Positions 17,382 through 26,886 of a stretch of 64,000 nt of DNA are shown in pieces. How positions within the stretch are numbered: the first letter of the stretch is position 1; each line of letters begins with the position of its first letter. The stretch comes from Legionella spiritensis (GTDB lineage Bacteria > Pseudomonadota > Gammaproteobacteria > Legionellales > Legionellaceae): assembly GCF_900186965.1 (NCBI RefSeq), contig NZ_LT906457.1, positions 2,196,501-2,260,500 of the forward strand, read 5' to 3'. Position numbers and translations under genes: made by a program. The notes under the pieces were generated by a model. That model searched no databases, was not told the DNA's origin, and saw nothing but the letters and a program-made list of their open reading frames with translations.

Positions 17382-18041
17382 ATGCCAGAACTTACCACAG
17401 TACAACAAATAGCCATATGGATCATCCCGGTGCTGTTCGCCGTGACCATTCATGAAGCGTCACATGCCTGGGTGGCCAATCTGTGTGGTGATAATACGGC
17501 TAAAATGATGGGGCGACTCACCTTTAATCCCGTAAAACACATTGATCCGATAGGTACAGTCATCATGCCTGTCCTCATTTTAGTCTTAAGCCAGTTTCAT
17601 TTCGTATTCGGCTGGGCCAAACCTGTGCCAATCAACGGTGCTCAACTACGCCATCCCCGACGGGATATGGCCCTGGCTACCGCAGCAGGCCCGGCATCCA
17701 ATCTGTTGATGGTTTTATTTTGGGCGGGATGTTTTAAAATAGCAACGTATTTTAATCCGCAATATTCAAGCCCCGCCCTGTTTCTTCTCCTGGCTTCCAG
17801 AGCCGGAATTATTATCAATCTCCTGCTGGCTTTTTTTAACCTGATTCCGATTCCCCCTCTCGACGGCGGACGAATCGCCGTGAGCCTTTTGCCTTTGCGT
17901 CAAGCCATGCTGTTACAAAAACTGGAACCTTATGGATTTTTTATTTTACTGGCGTTGCTGTTTTCCGGCGCGTTGGGATGGATCATTGGCCCCTTGATCA
18001 ATATGTCCCTTAATTTCCTGCACTTTTTATTCAATATATGA
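17382..18041 (+). CDS. Site-2 protease-like M50 family membrane peptidase
   Basis: Integral membrane metalloprotease of 219 residues. The zinc site HEASH lies in VTIHEASHAW, and the third ligand lies in NLIPIPPLDGGR near the C-terminus. This is the compact rhomboid-sized M50 form without a PDZ domain, common beside housekeeping genes. I prefer the ATG at 17382 to the GTG at 17370; neither has a strong ribosome site. It overlaps pdxB by 4 nt (ATGA), so the two are co-translated. The substrate is unknown. Confidence 0.85.
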   Translation: MPELTTVQQIAIWIIPVLFAVTIHEASHAWVANLCGDNTAKMMGRLTFNPVKHIDPIGTVIMPVLILVLSQFHFVFGWAKPVPINGAQLRHPRRDMALATAAGPASNLLMVLFWAGCFKIATYFNPQYSSPALFLLLASRAGIIINLLLAFFNLIPIPPLDGGRIAVSLLPLRQAMLLQKLEPYGFFILLALLFSGALGWIIGPLINMSLNFLHFLFNI

Positions 18042-19129
18042 TGATTAAAATATTGGCTGACGCGTCACTTCCAGGATTGCAACAGGCCTTCCCCCCCCCT
18101 TTCGCGTTAACCTGCTTCAACGACGCCGAGGATATGGTTTCCAAATTACCCGGTCAGACCATTCTTCTTTGCCGCTCTACCCTGAGAGTCAACGAGCGGC
18201 TGTTACAGGGGCATTCCTTACGATACATCGCTACAGCCAGCAGCGGCATCGATCATATTGACGAACGCTATGCGGCTGCCCGGGATATTACCATCCTTGA
18301 CGCCAAAGGCAGTAACGCCACCGCAGTGGCTGACTATGTTATGGCGTCGCTAGCATGGCTCAGGCTTTACCGGGGATGGCAAGGACGAAAAGCCGGCGTG
18401 ATTGGCTATGGCGCGGTAGGCAGTCAGGTCGGTATACGACTTAAAGCAGCCGGATTTGAGGTGCTGGCCTATGATCCACCCAAAGCGGCCAGGGAAAACG
18501 GCTTTGTCAGTTGTTCGCGTCATGAACTGACGCAATGTGAATTGCTATGCGTTCATGCCAATTTACACCGGCAAAATCCCTATCCCAGCTACAACCTGCT
18601 CGACCAATCCTTTTTACATAAATTACAAACCGGCACCGCGATTATTAACGCGTCCAGAGGCAACATTGTCGATGAAAACGACTTGTTGAATCTGCACCCC
18701 CCCCTGTTTTACTGCACCGATGTTTATGAGCATGAACCGAGCCCCAATCCCCGACTTGTTGATTTGGCCACGTTATGCACACCACATATTGCCGGCCATA
18801 GCGTAGAAGCCAAACAAAACGCCATCGATATGGTCAGCCGGAAACTTCATGCCGCATTCCAACTGAATCCCCCGCCTGATAATTTTTTGCCTGACAATGA
18901 TTTTCCAGCCACGATATCCCCCGGACAGGACTGGGTACAAACCGTCCTGTCTCTTTATGATCCTGGCCTGGAAACCGGACAACTAAAAGCTGACACGGAT
19001 AAAAAGGCGTGTTTTCTCAAGTTACGCAAGGCCCACCGGACTCGCCATGATTTCAACAGCTATGATAGCAGCCGAATTGATGAACAAACCCGGCGAATTC
19101 TCGGGGTTGCCGGTTCTTTGGACACGTAA
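18038..19129 (+). CDS. pdxB: Erythronate-4-phosphate dehydrogenase
   Basis: NAD-dependent oxidation of 4-phosphoerythronate in the DXP-dependent pyridoxal phosphate pathway. It starts MMIKILADASLPG; ATASSGIDHID, the Rossmann motif GVIGYGAVGSQVG, INASRGNIVDE, DVYEHEPSPN and the catalytic His in TPHIAGHS follow. A C-terminal dimerisation domain (from about 285) is typical of PdxB rather than other D-2-hydroxyacid dehydrogenases. The length is 363 residues. Two runs of eight or more C (18090 and 18687 regions) are potential slippage sites, but the frame is intact through both. Confidence 0.92.
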   Translation: MMIKILADASLPGLQQAFPPPFALTCFNDAEDMVSKLPGQTILLCRSTLRVNERLLQGHSLRYIATASSGIDHIDERYAAARDITILDAKGSNATAVADYVMASLAWLRLYRGWQGRKAGVIGYGAVGSQVGIRLKAAGFEVLAYDPPKAARENGFVSCSRHELTQCELLCVHANLHRQNPYPSYNLLDQSFLHKLQTGTAIINASRGNIVDENDLLNLHPPLFYCTDVYEHEPSPNPRLVDLATLCTPHIAGHSVEAKQNAIDMVSRKLHAAFQLNPPPDNFLPDNDFPATISPGQDWVQTVLSLYDPGLETGQLKADTDKKACFLKLRKAHRTRHDFNSYDSSRIDEQTRRILGVAGSLDT

Positions 19130-19199
19130 CTTTTTCTGGCGCATAACAGTGTGTGATTTGTTTCTTTTTTGCAATGAACAGGAATAATCGCGGTATTGA

Positions 19200-20648
19200 T
19201 TATCCGATCAAGGCGTGAACCACTTCCTGATCAGAAAAATGATGATAGGTTCGACCAATTTGCTGATAGGTTTCATGTCCTTTTCCGGCGATAAGGATAA
19301 TATCCTCGTCATTGCCAAGTTCGATTGCCCTGGAAATGGCTTCTTTGCGATCCGCAATTTTATAAACCGGATTATTTCCTGAAAGACCTTGTACAATATC
19401 CTCCATAATCTGGTATGGATCTTCCGAACGGGGATTATCACTGGTAATGATGGCAATATCCGCATACCGTCCCGCAATCTCACCCATTTTCGGTCGTTTT
19501 GTCTTGTCACGGTCGCCGCCACAACCCAAAACGACCAGTATCTTCCCTTGTTTCACATTAACAAGCGTTTTTAAAACATTTTCCAGTGCGTCCGGGGTAT
19601 GAGCGTAATCAACGATAATGCAGGGTTTTTGATTCACCACTTCCATACGTCCCGGTGCGGGATTTAGTTGACTCATAATCTCCGTCACCGATTGCAGGGG
19701 ATACCCGGTAGCCAACAGGCTGGAAAACACGGCCAGCGCATTGTAAACATTAAAAAAACCAAGGGCATTGATACGAAAAGAGCACTTTCCCCACGGCGAA
19801 ACCACCGTCATATCCGTACCTGTCATGTCCACATTCCAGTCCAGAGCTCTCACAACAGCACCTTCTTTTATGCCATAAGTCAGCAATCGGCAACCCTTTT
19901 TTACAGGTTCGGTCATGTACTTCACATACGGATCATCGAAATTAACAATGGCTGTTTCAAGCGAGGTTCCGGCAAACAATAACGCCTTTGCCTCGGCATA
20001 ATTTTCCATGGTTCGGTGGTAATCCAGATGATCGTGGGTCAGGTTCGTGAAGATAGCCTGAGTAAACGGCAGGCCGTCCACTCTTCCTTGCTCCAGTGCG
20101 TGAGAGGACACTTCCATGCACACCCTTTTTATCCCGCAACTTTTATAATTGTGAAACAGTGATTGTAATACAAGCGCGTCGGGCGTTGTGTTGGCCAATA
20201 ACTGCAAATGCGTATACTCTCCCTGCCCCAAGGTACCTATATACGCGGCACGCTCTCCCAAAAGAGCATGCGCTTGCGCCAATTGAAACGCGATCGTGGT
20301 TTTACCATTCGTACCGGTTACGCCAGTAATGGGCATGCCATCTGCCGGATCGCCGAAAAACCGGCTGGCTATCGCGGCAAGGTGCCTGGAGAGTCCGGGA
20401 AAGGCAATGCCCCTGAATTCGGTAGGCAACATTGAGTTAGGCGGCCAGTTTTCCGGTTCGTATACTATGACAGAGGCGTTAGCGGCTATGGCTTGAGGAA
20501 TAAACAGGCGACCGTCGGTCAAGGCTCCGGGATAGGCCAGAAACACATGACCGGCTTTAAGCTGTCGACTATCATTTTGCAGGCCGGTAATGTCACAATC
20601 CTCTATCGCAATCTCAACCCAGGGACTCAACAGTTCACTTAGTTTCAT
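19200..20648 (-). CDS. murE: UDP-N-acetylmuramoyl-L-alanyl-D-glutamate-2,6-diaminopimelate ligase
   Basis: Adds meso-diaminopimelate to the peptidoglycan precursor. ATP-binding GVTGTNGKTT lies near residue 105, then NLTHDHLDYH, DYAHTPDALE and the DAP-specifying SDNPRSEDP. The MKLSELL start at 20648, seven bases after the ftsI stop, is preferred over the ORF start at 20684, which would overlap ftsI. The length is 482 residues. It is the last gene of mraZ-rsmH-ftsL-ftsI-murE. murF, which usually follows, is absent: the next gene, pdxB, is convergent. Confidence 0.95.
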   Translation of the reverse strand: MKLSELLSPWVEIAIEDCDITGLQNDSRQLKAGHVFLAYPGALTDGRLFIPQAIAANASVIVYEPENWPPNSMLPTEFRGIAFPGLSRHLAAIASRFFGDPADGMPITGVTGTNGKTTIAFQLAQAHALLGERAAYIGTLGQGEYTHLQLLANTTPDALVLQSLFHNYKSCGIKRVCMEVSSHALEQGRVDGLPFTQAIFTNLTHDHLDYHRTMENYAEAKALLFAGTSLETAIVNFDDPYVKYMTEPVKKGCRLLTYGIKEGAVVRALDWNVDMTGTDMTVVSPWGKCSFRINALGFFNVYNALAVFSSLLATGYPLQSVTEIMSQLNPAPGRMEVVNQKPCIIVDYAHTPDALENVLKTLVNVKQGKILVVLGCGGDRDKTKRPKMGEIAGRYADIAIITSDNPRSEDPYQIMEDIVQGLSGNNPVYKIADRKEAISRAIELGNDEDIILIAGKGHETYQQIGRTYHHFSDQEVVHALIG

Positions 20649-20655
20649 TTCAGTC

Positions 20656-22320
20656 TCAATTCGTGGTTTTATCCGGATCGACATTCAGGACACGCAGCGC
20701 CCCGGACATAACTTTGGCAAATAATGGTGCCGCAACCGTAGCGCCATAATAGCTTATCCGTGTCGGTTCGTGAATAACGACGGCAACAACCAGACGAGGG
20801 TCGGAAACCGGGGCAATCCCTGCAAAACTGGCCATGTGCCGGTTCACCTCATAGCCATTTTTACCGGCAATACGAGCCGTTCCCGTTTTTCCCGCCACCC
20901 GATAACCCGGAATTCTGGCCTGTTTACCCGTACCTTCATTTCCTAATACCGCTTCCAGCATAGCCAGCACCTGATCCGAGGTTTTGGCATCCAGTACTCT
21001 TTTGCCTGGTTCCATTGTTACGTTATGTAGTAACGACACGGGAGGAAGTATGCCATGGTTGGCAAAAACAAGATAACCTTTCGCCAGTTGCAGCGCCGTT
21101 ACCGACAATCCGTAACCGAACCCGATGGTAGCCAGAACAAACGGATTCGCGTCTTTCGCATGAACAACAAACCCGTCACTTTCGCCCGGATAACCGCTTT
21201 CCGTACGCTGACCAAACCCACTGCGCTGCAATAAACCAAGCAATTGCTCCGGCGGACTTAACAGTATCATCTTCGTAACACCCACGTTGCTGGAGTGCTG
21301 CATAACGCCGGTGACATCAAGTACGCCATAATTATGCACATCCCGAATCGTCCGGCCGTGGACAACCATCCAACTGGGACGGGTATCAACAATGGTATCG
21401 GGTGTCACCTGACCGCTTTCCAGAGCACTGCCTATGCTAAACGGCTTAATCACGGACCCCGGTTCAAACAGATCCGTAAATGCCCTGTTTCGATATCGAT
21501 CTCTGGGATAACGCCACCGGGCGTTGGGATTAAATGACGGCGCATTGGCCGCAGCCAGAATTTCACCTGTTTTGGCATCCAGTACGACAACGGAACCCGA
21601 TTTGGCCGCGAATTTTTCCAGGGTATTTTTTAATTCATGATAGGCCAGATATTGGATCCGTCTATCAATACTTAACACCAAATCCTTTCCGGGCCTTGGT
21701 TCCTTAAGAATATCCAGCTCCTCTATAACTCGACCGGTTCTGTCTTTCAGTACCCTTTTTTTACCGGGAACCCCCATCAACCAATCCTGATAGGCAAGTT
21801 CCAGTCCTTCAATACCTTCATCATCAATATTGGTAAAACCCAATAATTGGGCGGTACTCTCCGTTTCAGGATAAAAACGCTTGAATTCCTGTTGAAAATT
21901 TAATCCGGGAATTTTTAATTGCTCAATTTTTCTTGCAATATCAGGAGATAACTGCCTTTGCAGATAGAGAAATTCGCGAGACTGCCCTTGCCGTATTTTT
22001 TCCCTGAGCACGTTTGGTTTGATATGCAATAGTTGGGAGAGTTGCATCGATTGTCTGTCATCCGGTGCGAAATCCTTGGGGTTAACCCACAGAGACTGCA
22101 CCGGCGTGCTGACCGCCAGGGGCGTTCCCTGACGATCGGTTATCATGCCGCGATAAGCGGGAATATCAATCACTCGTAAACTTCGTGCATCCCCCTGACC
22201 CTTGAGAAACTGCCTGTTCAACACCGTCAGATCTGTAATTCGCCAAACAAGGACGCCCAGTATCACGACAAAGAACACCGAAATCCATATCAAACGCAGG
22301 CGGTGACCTTTGCTGTTCAT
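20656..22320 (-). CDS. ftsI: Penicillin-binding protein 3, septal transpeptidase
   Basis: Class B PBP that cross-links septal peptidoglycan. There is a single N-terminal membrane helix (about 8-30), then the pedestal domain beginning RSLRVIDIPAYRGMITDRQGTPLAVS. The transpeptidase domain has PGSVIKPFS (SxxK), SSN (in MQHSSNVGV) and KTGT (in VAGKTGTARIAGKNGY). The 554 residues are normal. It overlaps ftsL by 4 nt and is 7 nt from murE, in the standard dcw order. Confidence 0.95.
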   Translation of the reverse strand: MNSKGHRLRLIWISVFFVVILGVLVWRITDLTVLNRQFLKGQGDARSLRVIDIPAYRGMITDRQGTPLAVSTPVQSLWVNPKDFAPDDRQSMQLSQLLHIKPNVLREKIRQGQSREFLYLQRQLSPDIARKIEQLKIPGLNFQQEFKRFYPETESTAQLLGFTNIDDEGIEGLELAYQDWLMGVPGKKRVLKDRTGRVIEELDILKEPRPGKDLVLSIDRRIQYLAYHELKNTLEKFAAKSGSVVVLDAKTGEILAAANAPSFNPNARWRYPRDRYRNRAFTDLFEPGSVIKPFSIGSALESGQVTPDTIVDTRPSWMVVHGRTIRDVHNYGVLDVTGVMQHSSNVGVTKMILLSPPEQLLGLLQRSGFGQRTESGYPGESDGFVVHAKDANPFVLATIGFGYGLSVTALQLAKGYLVFANHGILPPVSLLHNVTMEPGKRVLDAKTSDQVLAMLEAVLGNEGTGKQARIPGYRVAGKTGTARIAGKNGYEVNRHMASFAGIAPVSDPRLVVAVVIHEPTRISYYGATVAAPLFAKVMSGALRVLNVDPDKTTN

Positions 22321-22655
22321 TGCGGCTGTAACACGTAAGTCTGTTTATCGGACGGTAATTTCATCTGCAGTTTTTCGCCAGCCAGCCTCTCCACTCTCGC
22401 CGGGGTAGCCAGACTGGCCTGCTCAAGGAGCAATTGCCCCCACTGCAATTGTAATTGATGGGTTTGTTGTTCCAATTGCTGCAAATGACTGAAGCACAGG
22501 CGATGTTCGTTGGTCGTGTAAACAACGGCAAGAGCACTGACCAGTACGGCCAGCAGCAACGATAAAACCAGGCACCATCGTTTTGAAAGACGCATTTCCA
22601 ATAATTGTCCACTGAATAAATTACTTTGGTGTATTGCTCTTGCTGCGGCATTCAT
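22317..22655 (-). CDS. ftsL: Cell division protein FtsL
   Basis: Small bitopic divisome protein of 112 residues. A cytoplasmic N-terminus of about 25 residues is followed by the hydrophobic [21 protein letters not shown], then a Gln/Leu-rich coiled coil ([18 protein letters not shown]). Sequence alone is weakly conserved in this family. The call rests on size, topology and position between rsmH and ftsI, with 4-nt overlaps on both sides. Confidence 0.9.
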   Translation of the reverse strand: MNAAARAIHQSNLFSGQLLEMRLSKRWCLVLSLLLAVLVSALAVVYTTNEHRLCFSHLQQLEQQTHQLQLQWGQLLLEQASLATPARVERLAGEKLQMKLPSDKQTYVLQPQ

Positions 22656-23590
22656 GCTGTCTTCTCCCCTATTCTAAGTACCGCACTTCGTGCTCTGATA
22701 TTCTCTTTGATTTCAATATCATCGGGTTTGATCGCCTTGCCTATTCGTTTAAATGAACTACTTATTTCACTGGCACGTAAGGGAACGCCTGAAGGAAACC
22801 TCTCGCCTTGTTCTTTACGGCGCATGAATTGTTTGACAATTCGATCCTCCAGAGAGTGAAAACTAATCACAACCAGTCGACCACCAGCCGTCAACGTATC
22901 CAGTACCTGATCAAGACAACGGGTCAGATCAGACAACTCCTGGTTAATATGTATGCGAATAGCCTGAAAAACCCTTGTTGCCGGATGTTTGTGTTTTTCC
23001 CATTTCGGATTAGCCTGCTTTATAATTTCAGCGAGTTGCTGTGTGGTTACAATTGGTTTTTGAGCGCGTTGTGCAACAATGGCGCGAGCAATACGCCCGG
23101 CAAAACGCTCTTCTCCATACTCACGAAACACGTGCGCCATCTCCTCGGCTTTCGCTTGATTGACAAAATGAGCCGCATCCATAGCCTGTCGGCTATCCAT
23201 GCGCATATCCAGGGGGCCGTCCTGCATGAAGCTAAATCCCCGATCCGGATCATCCAACTGAGGGGATGAAACCCCGAGATCAAGCAAAATTCCGTTGATG
23301 TTCCCATAAATATCGGCTTCCTTGGCAAAATGCGGCAAATCGGCAAAAGAACCGTGGATAATGCTGAATCGATTATCATCCTTGAAACATTCCCGGCCAT
23401 AGGCAACCGCGGCAGGATCCTTGTCAATGGCAATCAGGCGGCCTGCCGGGGATAACCGTTTCAGAATAGCCCGGCTATGCCCGCCTCGGCCAAAAGTACC
23501 GTCCACGTAAATGCCGTCAGGCCGGATGGCCAAACCTTCCACCGCTTCTTGCAACAGTACGGATTGATGTGCCATGTTCGTTTCCATCAT
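22652..23590 (-). CDS. rsmH: 16S rRNA (cytosine(1402)-N4)-methyltransferase
   Basis: SAM-dependent methylation of C1402 in 16S rRNA. Motifs are [68 protein letters not shown] and [15 protein letters not shown]. The ATG at 23590 overlaps the mraZ stop (ATGA). An ATG at 23575 (MAHQSVLL) matches the usual family N-terminus equally well; the protein is then 307 instead of 312 residues. Second gene of the dcw cluster. Confidence 0.95.
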   Translation of the reverse strand: MMETNMAHQSVLLQEAVEGLAIRPDGIYVDGTFGRGGHSRAILKRLSPAGRLIAIDKDPAAVAYGRECFKDDNRFSIIHGSFADLPHFAKEADIYGNINGILLDLGVSSPQLDDPDRGFSFMQDGPLDMRMDSRQAMDAAHFVNQAKAEEMAHVFREYGEERFAGRIARAIVAQRAQKPIVTTQQLAEIIKQANPKWEKHKHPATRVFQAIRIHINQELSDLTRCLDQVLDTLTAGGRLVVISFHSLEDRIVKQFMRRKEQGERFPSGVPLRASEISSSFKRIGKAIKPDDIEIKENIRARSAVLRIGEKTA

Positions 23591-24045
23591 AAAGAGAAGG
23601 TTTTCATTTCATCAGGCAATCCGCCTGCCCCGGATCCTTCCTCTTCCAGCCATTGTTCACGCTTACGCTGCCATAAGGTTTCATTCCAAACCTCAAATTT
23701 GTTTCCCTGCCCGATTAACACCGCTTTTTTATCCAGCCGGGCGTAATCCCGTAACAGCGGCGGCAAAAGCAATCTGCCGTTTCCATCAAGCTCCACATCC
23801 GTCGCATGACCAATCAACAAACGCTGAATACGGCGTGCTGCCGGATTAAAACTGGGCAAACTCTGTAATTTGGACTCAATTATCTGCCATTGCACGGTGG
23901 TGTATAACAGCAAACAGGTTTCCTCGGTATCAATAGTGACGACCAAAGCCGATTTGCCATCCGCACTCAACGCCTCTCGGTAGCGCGTTGGGATGGCTAA
24001 GCGACCTTTTCCGTCAATCGTTATGGCATTAATTCCGCGAAACAT
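23587..24045 (-). CDS. mraZ: Transcriptional regulator MraZ
   Basis: DNA-binding regulator of the dcw operon, with an AbrB-like fold in two tandem copies. Each half carries the DxxxR signature: [13 protein letters not shown] near the start and [15 protein letters not shown] in the second half. The start [16 protein letters not shown] at 24045 gives 152 residues, the normal length. The longer frame to 24093 would run through the upstream GTGG repeats. First gene of the cluster and probably autoregulated through those repeats. Confidence 0.95.
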   Translation of the reverse strand: MFRGINAITIDGKGRLAIPTRYREALSADGKSALVVTIDTEETCLLLYTTVQWQIIESKLQSLPSFNPAARRIQRLLIGHATDVELDGNGRLLLPPLLRDYARLDKKAVLIGQGNKFEVWNETLWQRKREQWLEEEGSGAGGLPDEMKTFSL

Positions 24046-24078
24046 GATTTTTATGTTGCGGGCTGGTTTCATTACCTT

Positions 24079-24093
24079 CCCACAATTCTCCAC
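24079..24093 (-). promoter_or_regulatory. MraZ operator repeats
   Basis: On the minus strand, GTGGA (24093-24089) and GTGGG (24083-24079) are spaced 10 bp apart, just upstream of the mraZ ATG. MraZ of enterobacteria binds TGGG-type repeats at about 10-bp period in its own promoter, so this is likely the autoregulatory site. Confidence 0.6.
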
Positions 24094-24122
24094 TTTTTTA
24101 TTATTTTATACCACTTTTATAC

Positions 24123-24152
24123 ACTATAGAAACACATTTTCCCAATCGTCAA
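24123..24152 (-). promoter_or_regulatory. Probable promoter of mraZ/dcw operon
   Basis: Minus strand: -35 TTGACG (24152-24147), 18-nt spacer, -10 TATAGT (24128-24123). The two MraZ repeats lie 30-44 nt downstream of the -10, in the leader. Confidence 0.6.
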
Positions 24153-24305
24153 GTTCTTACCCCACTTTTAAGTAAAAAAATCATACAATTTCAGATTTGA
24201 CCGGATTTATCGATTAATTAATAGACTTAATGATTTTAATTAAATCATTGACAATGGGTTGTTTACAGGACGTGGCACTCTGATTCTGTCCTATTGCTAA
24301 CAGAC

Positions 24306-24447
24306 GCAGGTCGGGCGCCTTGTCCGCCAATACTAAAGAACACGATCTCACTGCATTTTGGTCTGATAAAAGACGACATAGCCGCTTTGTTTTTTGAAAC
24401 AAGATTGATTCGCTCTCGGGAAATGTCGAGCAAGGCGCCCGACCTGC
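24306..24447. repeat. Long-loop inverted repeat with 17-bp perfect arms
   Basis: The arm GCAGGTCGGGCGCCTTG (24306-24322) is exactly complementary to CAAGGCGCCCGACCTGC (24431-24447), with a 108-nt interior. The sequence right of the second arm (GCGTGGATTGGGATAAATGG) recurs with small changes at about 30111-30130 after suhB. The 24181-24519 gap between the mraZ promoter and coaX otherwise holds no gene; a half-arm of the CCCGC repeat follows at about 24462-24488. Confidence 0.6.
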
Positions 24448-24519
24448 GTGGATTGGGATAAATGGATGCCCGCTTTCGCGGGCACGACAACCAGGCAAAC
24501 ACTGGGGGTTGCTGACAAT

Positions 24520-25302
24520 TTATCCCCGGTTTTCACTCATCGGATTCATCAATGCAGCCAGTCGAATCCCCTGCAAAACCAAATCCGGAATATTGAAATC
24601 ATAAAGTGCCTGTTTGTCAAACAAAGAGGCAAACCCGCCCGTTGCCAGTACAAGCACCTCCTGCCCTGAAAATTTTTCTTCTTTAATACGGTTAATTAAT
24701 TCGCGGCACGCCCCCAAAACACCGTAATAAATACCGGATTGTATGCTCTCGCTTGTAGAGCGCCCGACAACCTGCTCCGTTTTTACAATTTCCACCGAGG
24801 GCAATTTCGCGGTGTTGGCTGACAAGGCGTCTACCGACAAACGTACTCCCGGCAAAATGGCTCCTCCAAAATAGGATTTGTCGTAGCTGATAACACAAAA
24901 TGTCGTGGCTGTGCCAAAATCAATAACGATGAGGTTTTTTGACGGATAGCTGTTCGTAGCCGCTATGGCGTTCGCTATACGATCAGCGCCCACTTCAATC
25001 GGGTTGCGGTATTTAATTTTCAGACCTGTTTTTACACCCGCCTGCAGAAAAAAAGGCTCCACGGCAAAATATTTTAAACAGGCGGCTCGCAACGAATAAT
25101 CCAGTTGCGGAACGACTGAGCAAATCGCTATTTCATTAATGGCTTCCGGAGAACAATGATTTTCCCTGAGCACACTTTTTAGAAAAATACCAAGTTCGTC
25201 AGACGTACTGACTTTTGAAGTATGTCGAAAACGAAGGCGTATTTCGTCTGCGGCAAAAACACCGCCGTATATATGAGAATTTCCCACATCAATACATAAC
25301 AT
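24520..25302 (-). CDS. coaX: Type III pantothenate kinase
   Basis: First step of coenzyme A synthesis: ATP-dependent phosphorylation of pantothenate. ASKHA fold with MLCIDVGNSHIYGGVF (phosphate loop), GADRIANAIAA, LIVIDFGTATTFCVI, GGAILPGVRLS and the C-terminal VLATGGFASL. 260 residues from ATG 25302; the ATG directly before it (25305) is equally possible. No clear ribosome site. It lies between the dcw promoter region and rnpB, on the same strand as both. Confidence 0.93.
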   Translation of the reverse strand: MLCIDVGNSHIYGGVFAADEIRLRFRHTSKVSTSDELGIFLKSVLRENHCSPEAINEIAICSVVPQLDYSLRAACLKYFAVEPFFLQAGVKTGLKIKYRNPIEVGADRIANAIAATNSYPSKNLIVIDFGTATTFCVISYDKSYFGGAILPGVRLSVDALSANTAKLPSVEIVKTEQVVGRSTSESIQSGIYYGVLGACRELINRIKEEKFSGQEVLVLATGGFASLFDKQALYDFNIPDLVLQGIRLAALMNPMSENRG

Positions 25303-25419
25303 CATGATCAAAAATCCGGCCACTGGAAATGCGGGATAGTAAGTCGGCTGATTAATAAATACAAGAGGGATTACTTATTTGTCGCCTGTGTCCGGGTTCA
25401 GCACCCGTTAAAAAGCAAC

Positions 25420-25783
25420 GAAGTCGGTCGATAAGCCGGGTTCTGTCGCGGACAATCATTCATCTGGGACACGCGTCACCGCGTACCTCAAGCGACCTAC
25501 CCGAATCCCGTATGGGCCATACGTACCGGCTTCACAACCGGCATGGATTCCTATTTGGTCTTGCTCCGAGCGGGGTTTTCCCTGCCACGTCCGTTACCGG
25601 ACGCGCGGTGCGCTCTTACCGCACCATTTCACCCTTACCCTCTGAGATGACTCAAAAGGCGGTATATTTTCTGTGGCACTTTCCGTAGGCTCACGCCTCC
25701 CAGGAATTACCTGGCACTCTGCCCTGTGGAGCCCGGACTTTCCTCCCTTTGCCAAGGCAAAGAGCGATTGTCTGACCAACTTC
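25420..25783 (-). ncRNA. rnpB: RNase P RNA, class A
   Basis: Catalytic RNA that trims tRNA 5' leaders. Reading the minus strand, the ends GAAGTTGGTC and GACCGACTTC pair fully (stem P1, one G-U pair). The conserved GAGGAAAGTCCGGGCTCC follows shortly after the 5' end, then AGGGCAGAGTGCC. Further conserved parts are GAAATGGTGCGGTAAGAGCGC near the middle and ACAGAACCCGGCTTATCG at the 3' end, as in enterobacterial RNase P RNA. Length about 364 nt. The 5' end is 43 nt from the fis stop codon; a TATCAT at about 25792-25797 (minus) could be its own -10. Confidence 0.95.
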
Positions 25784-25826
25784 TGTTATCAATGATAGCA
25801 AAGTGTCTATTGAAAGACCAGAACTA

Positions 25827-26111
25827 TTACCCTCTGGTTCCGATAAACTCATCATCAAAGTAGCGTTTCAGTTTGGTTCGTAGCGTACCACGACTTACGC
25901 CCAGTACCCGAGCAGCCTTGGATTGATTATATCTTGTCAACTCCATAACCGTACGAAACAACGGAGCTTCCACTTCCTCTACAATCAACTGATATAGATT
26001 AAGGTTAATTTCCTTGCTTCCAAGGGTTGACAGATAACGCTTAACGGCGCCAACAACCTGTTGGGTCAACGCTTCATTAATTTGTTCAACTTGTTGCATA
26101 ACTGCGCTCAT
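25827..26111 (-). CDS. fis: Fis-family DNA-binding regulator
   Basis: Nucleoid-associated protein of 94 residues, acting as a dimer that bends DNA. The C-terminal helix-turn-helix LTRYNQSKAARVLGVSRGTLRTKLKRY is nearly identical in pattern to E. coli Fis. Residues 1-50 contain the flexible N-terminus and helix A. AGGAGT lies before the ATG. It is not preceded by dusB, the enterobacterial partner. Legionella-type genomes carry several Fis paralogues, so the exact paralogue is unresolved. Confidence 0.9.
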   Translation of the reverse strand: MSAVMQQVEQINEALTQQVVGAVKRYLSTLGSKEINLNLYQLIVEEVEAPLFRTVMELTRYNQSKAARVLGVSRGTLRTKLKRYFDDEFIGTRG

Positions 26112-26185
26112 GATTACTCCTAGCGATCAAATTTGTGTTTAAACAACCATTTTTAAAATGACATAAACAGAACATCATGGCCTAT

Positions 26186-26214
26186 ATAATAACAAATATC
26201 TCAAAGAGTGTAAA
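26186..26214 (-). promoter_or_regulatory. Probable fis promoter
   Basis: Minus strand: -35 TTTACA (26214-26209), 17-nt spacer, -10 TATTAT (26191-26186), about 75 nt upstream of the fis ATG in AT-rich DNA. Confidence 0.6.
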
Positions 26215-26520
26215 TATTGATTTTATTATATTCATTTATTAAGGGAAGATTAAGTAAAATGCTTCAAATCAAGCCTGATTTTATTGTTTTAATTTTTCCT
26301 TAAGATTAAAAGGATATTATTTGTATGCGATCAGGACGTGTTTATGACAACCAAACTGGTTAGCCTGCTTGATAGCAGGCCTGCCATACAATGACATACT
26401 TTGTTATGAGAGAATTTGCCAGGTAGTGATTTATGTGAAAAGCGAGCCATTGCGTTAAACAATAAACCTGAAGTTATTTACAGGCTGCAAATATGACCGA
26501 AAATCCCTGGAGATTCCGGC
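26215..26520. other. Non-coding gap between isc genes and fis
   Basis: AT-rich DNA without a convincing ORF. The only structure seen is a hairpin GCCTGC-TTGATA-GCAGGC at 26363-26380, which lies downstream of the isc operon but has no T-run. It could terminate or stabilise that transcript. Confidence 0.4.
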
Positions 26521-26886
26521 CTACTCCACCGTAAAACTCTCACCGCATCCGCATTGCCCTGTCTGGTTAGGATTATGAAAAAGAAACTTGTAATTCAAGC
26601 CCTGCCGAACATAATCAATCGTCATACCCTTTAAAAAAGGATAACTTCCCTTGTCAATGCAAATCATATAATCCCCTGACAATGGAAAAACCTTATCCGT
26701 CTCCTTTGGGGCATCTACGTAATCCACCACGTAGGACAAGCCGGAACAGCCGGTTTTTTTCACCGAGAAACGAATGCCGACACTAGCCGACTGTTTGTTC
26801 AGATAGGACAGTATATGCCGGGTTGCCTCCTCCGTCAGGGTGACACCAACCTCCTGGCTGGCTTGATGTTGTACTACGTCGCTCAT
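26521..26886 (-). CDS. iscA: IscA/HesB-type iron-sulfur assembly protein
   Basis: A-type carrier that receives and delivers Fe-S clusters. 121 residues with VTLTEEATRHILSYL, GIRFSVKKTGCSGLSYVVDY and the C-terminal CGCGESFTV: the three conserved cysteines are present. An N-terminal extension of about 12 residues is longer than E. coli IscA, and SufA or ErpA type cannot be excluded. Its start overlaps the stop of the IscU-like gene (TAATG). Last gene of trmJ-iscS-iscU-like-iscA; no hscBA or fdx follows within the window. Confidence 0.88.
   Translation of the reverse strand: MSDVVQHQASQEVGVTLTEEATRHILSYLNKQSASVGIRFSVKKTGCSGLSYVVDYVDAPKETDKVFPLSGDYMICIDKGSYPFLKGMTIDYVRQGLNYKFLFHNPNQTGQCGCGESFTVE

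Noticed and set aside
18087-18100. Poly-C run near the pdxB start as a phase-variation tract
   Set aside because: Only eight or nine C; the frame is intact and PdxB is a biosynthetic enzyme, so slippage control is unlikely.
24214-24536. Three overlapping minus-strand open frames upstream of coaX
   Set aside because: They translate the 17-bp inverted repeat and the CCCGC half-repeat; no ribosome site and no protein-like composition.
25594-25779. Minus-strand 61-codon open frame
   Set aside because: It lies fully inside the RNase P RNA gene; the conserved RNA structure explains the sequence.
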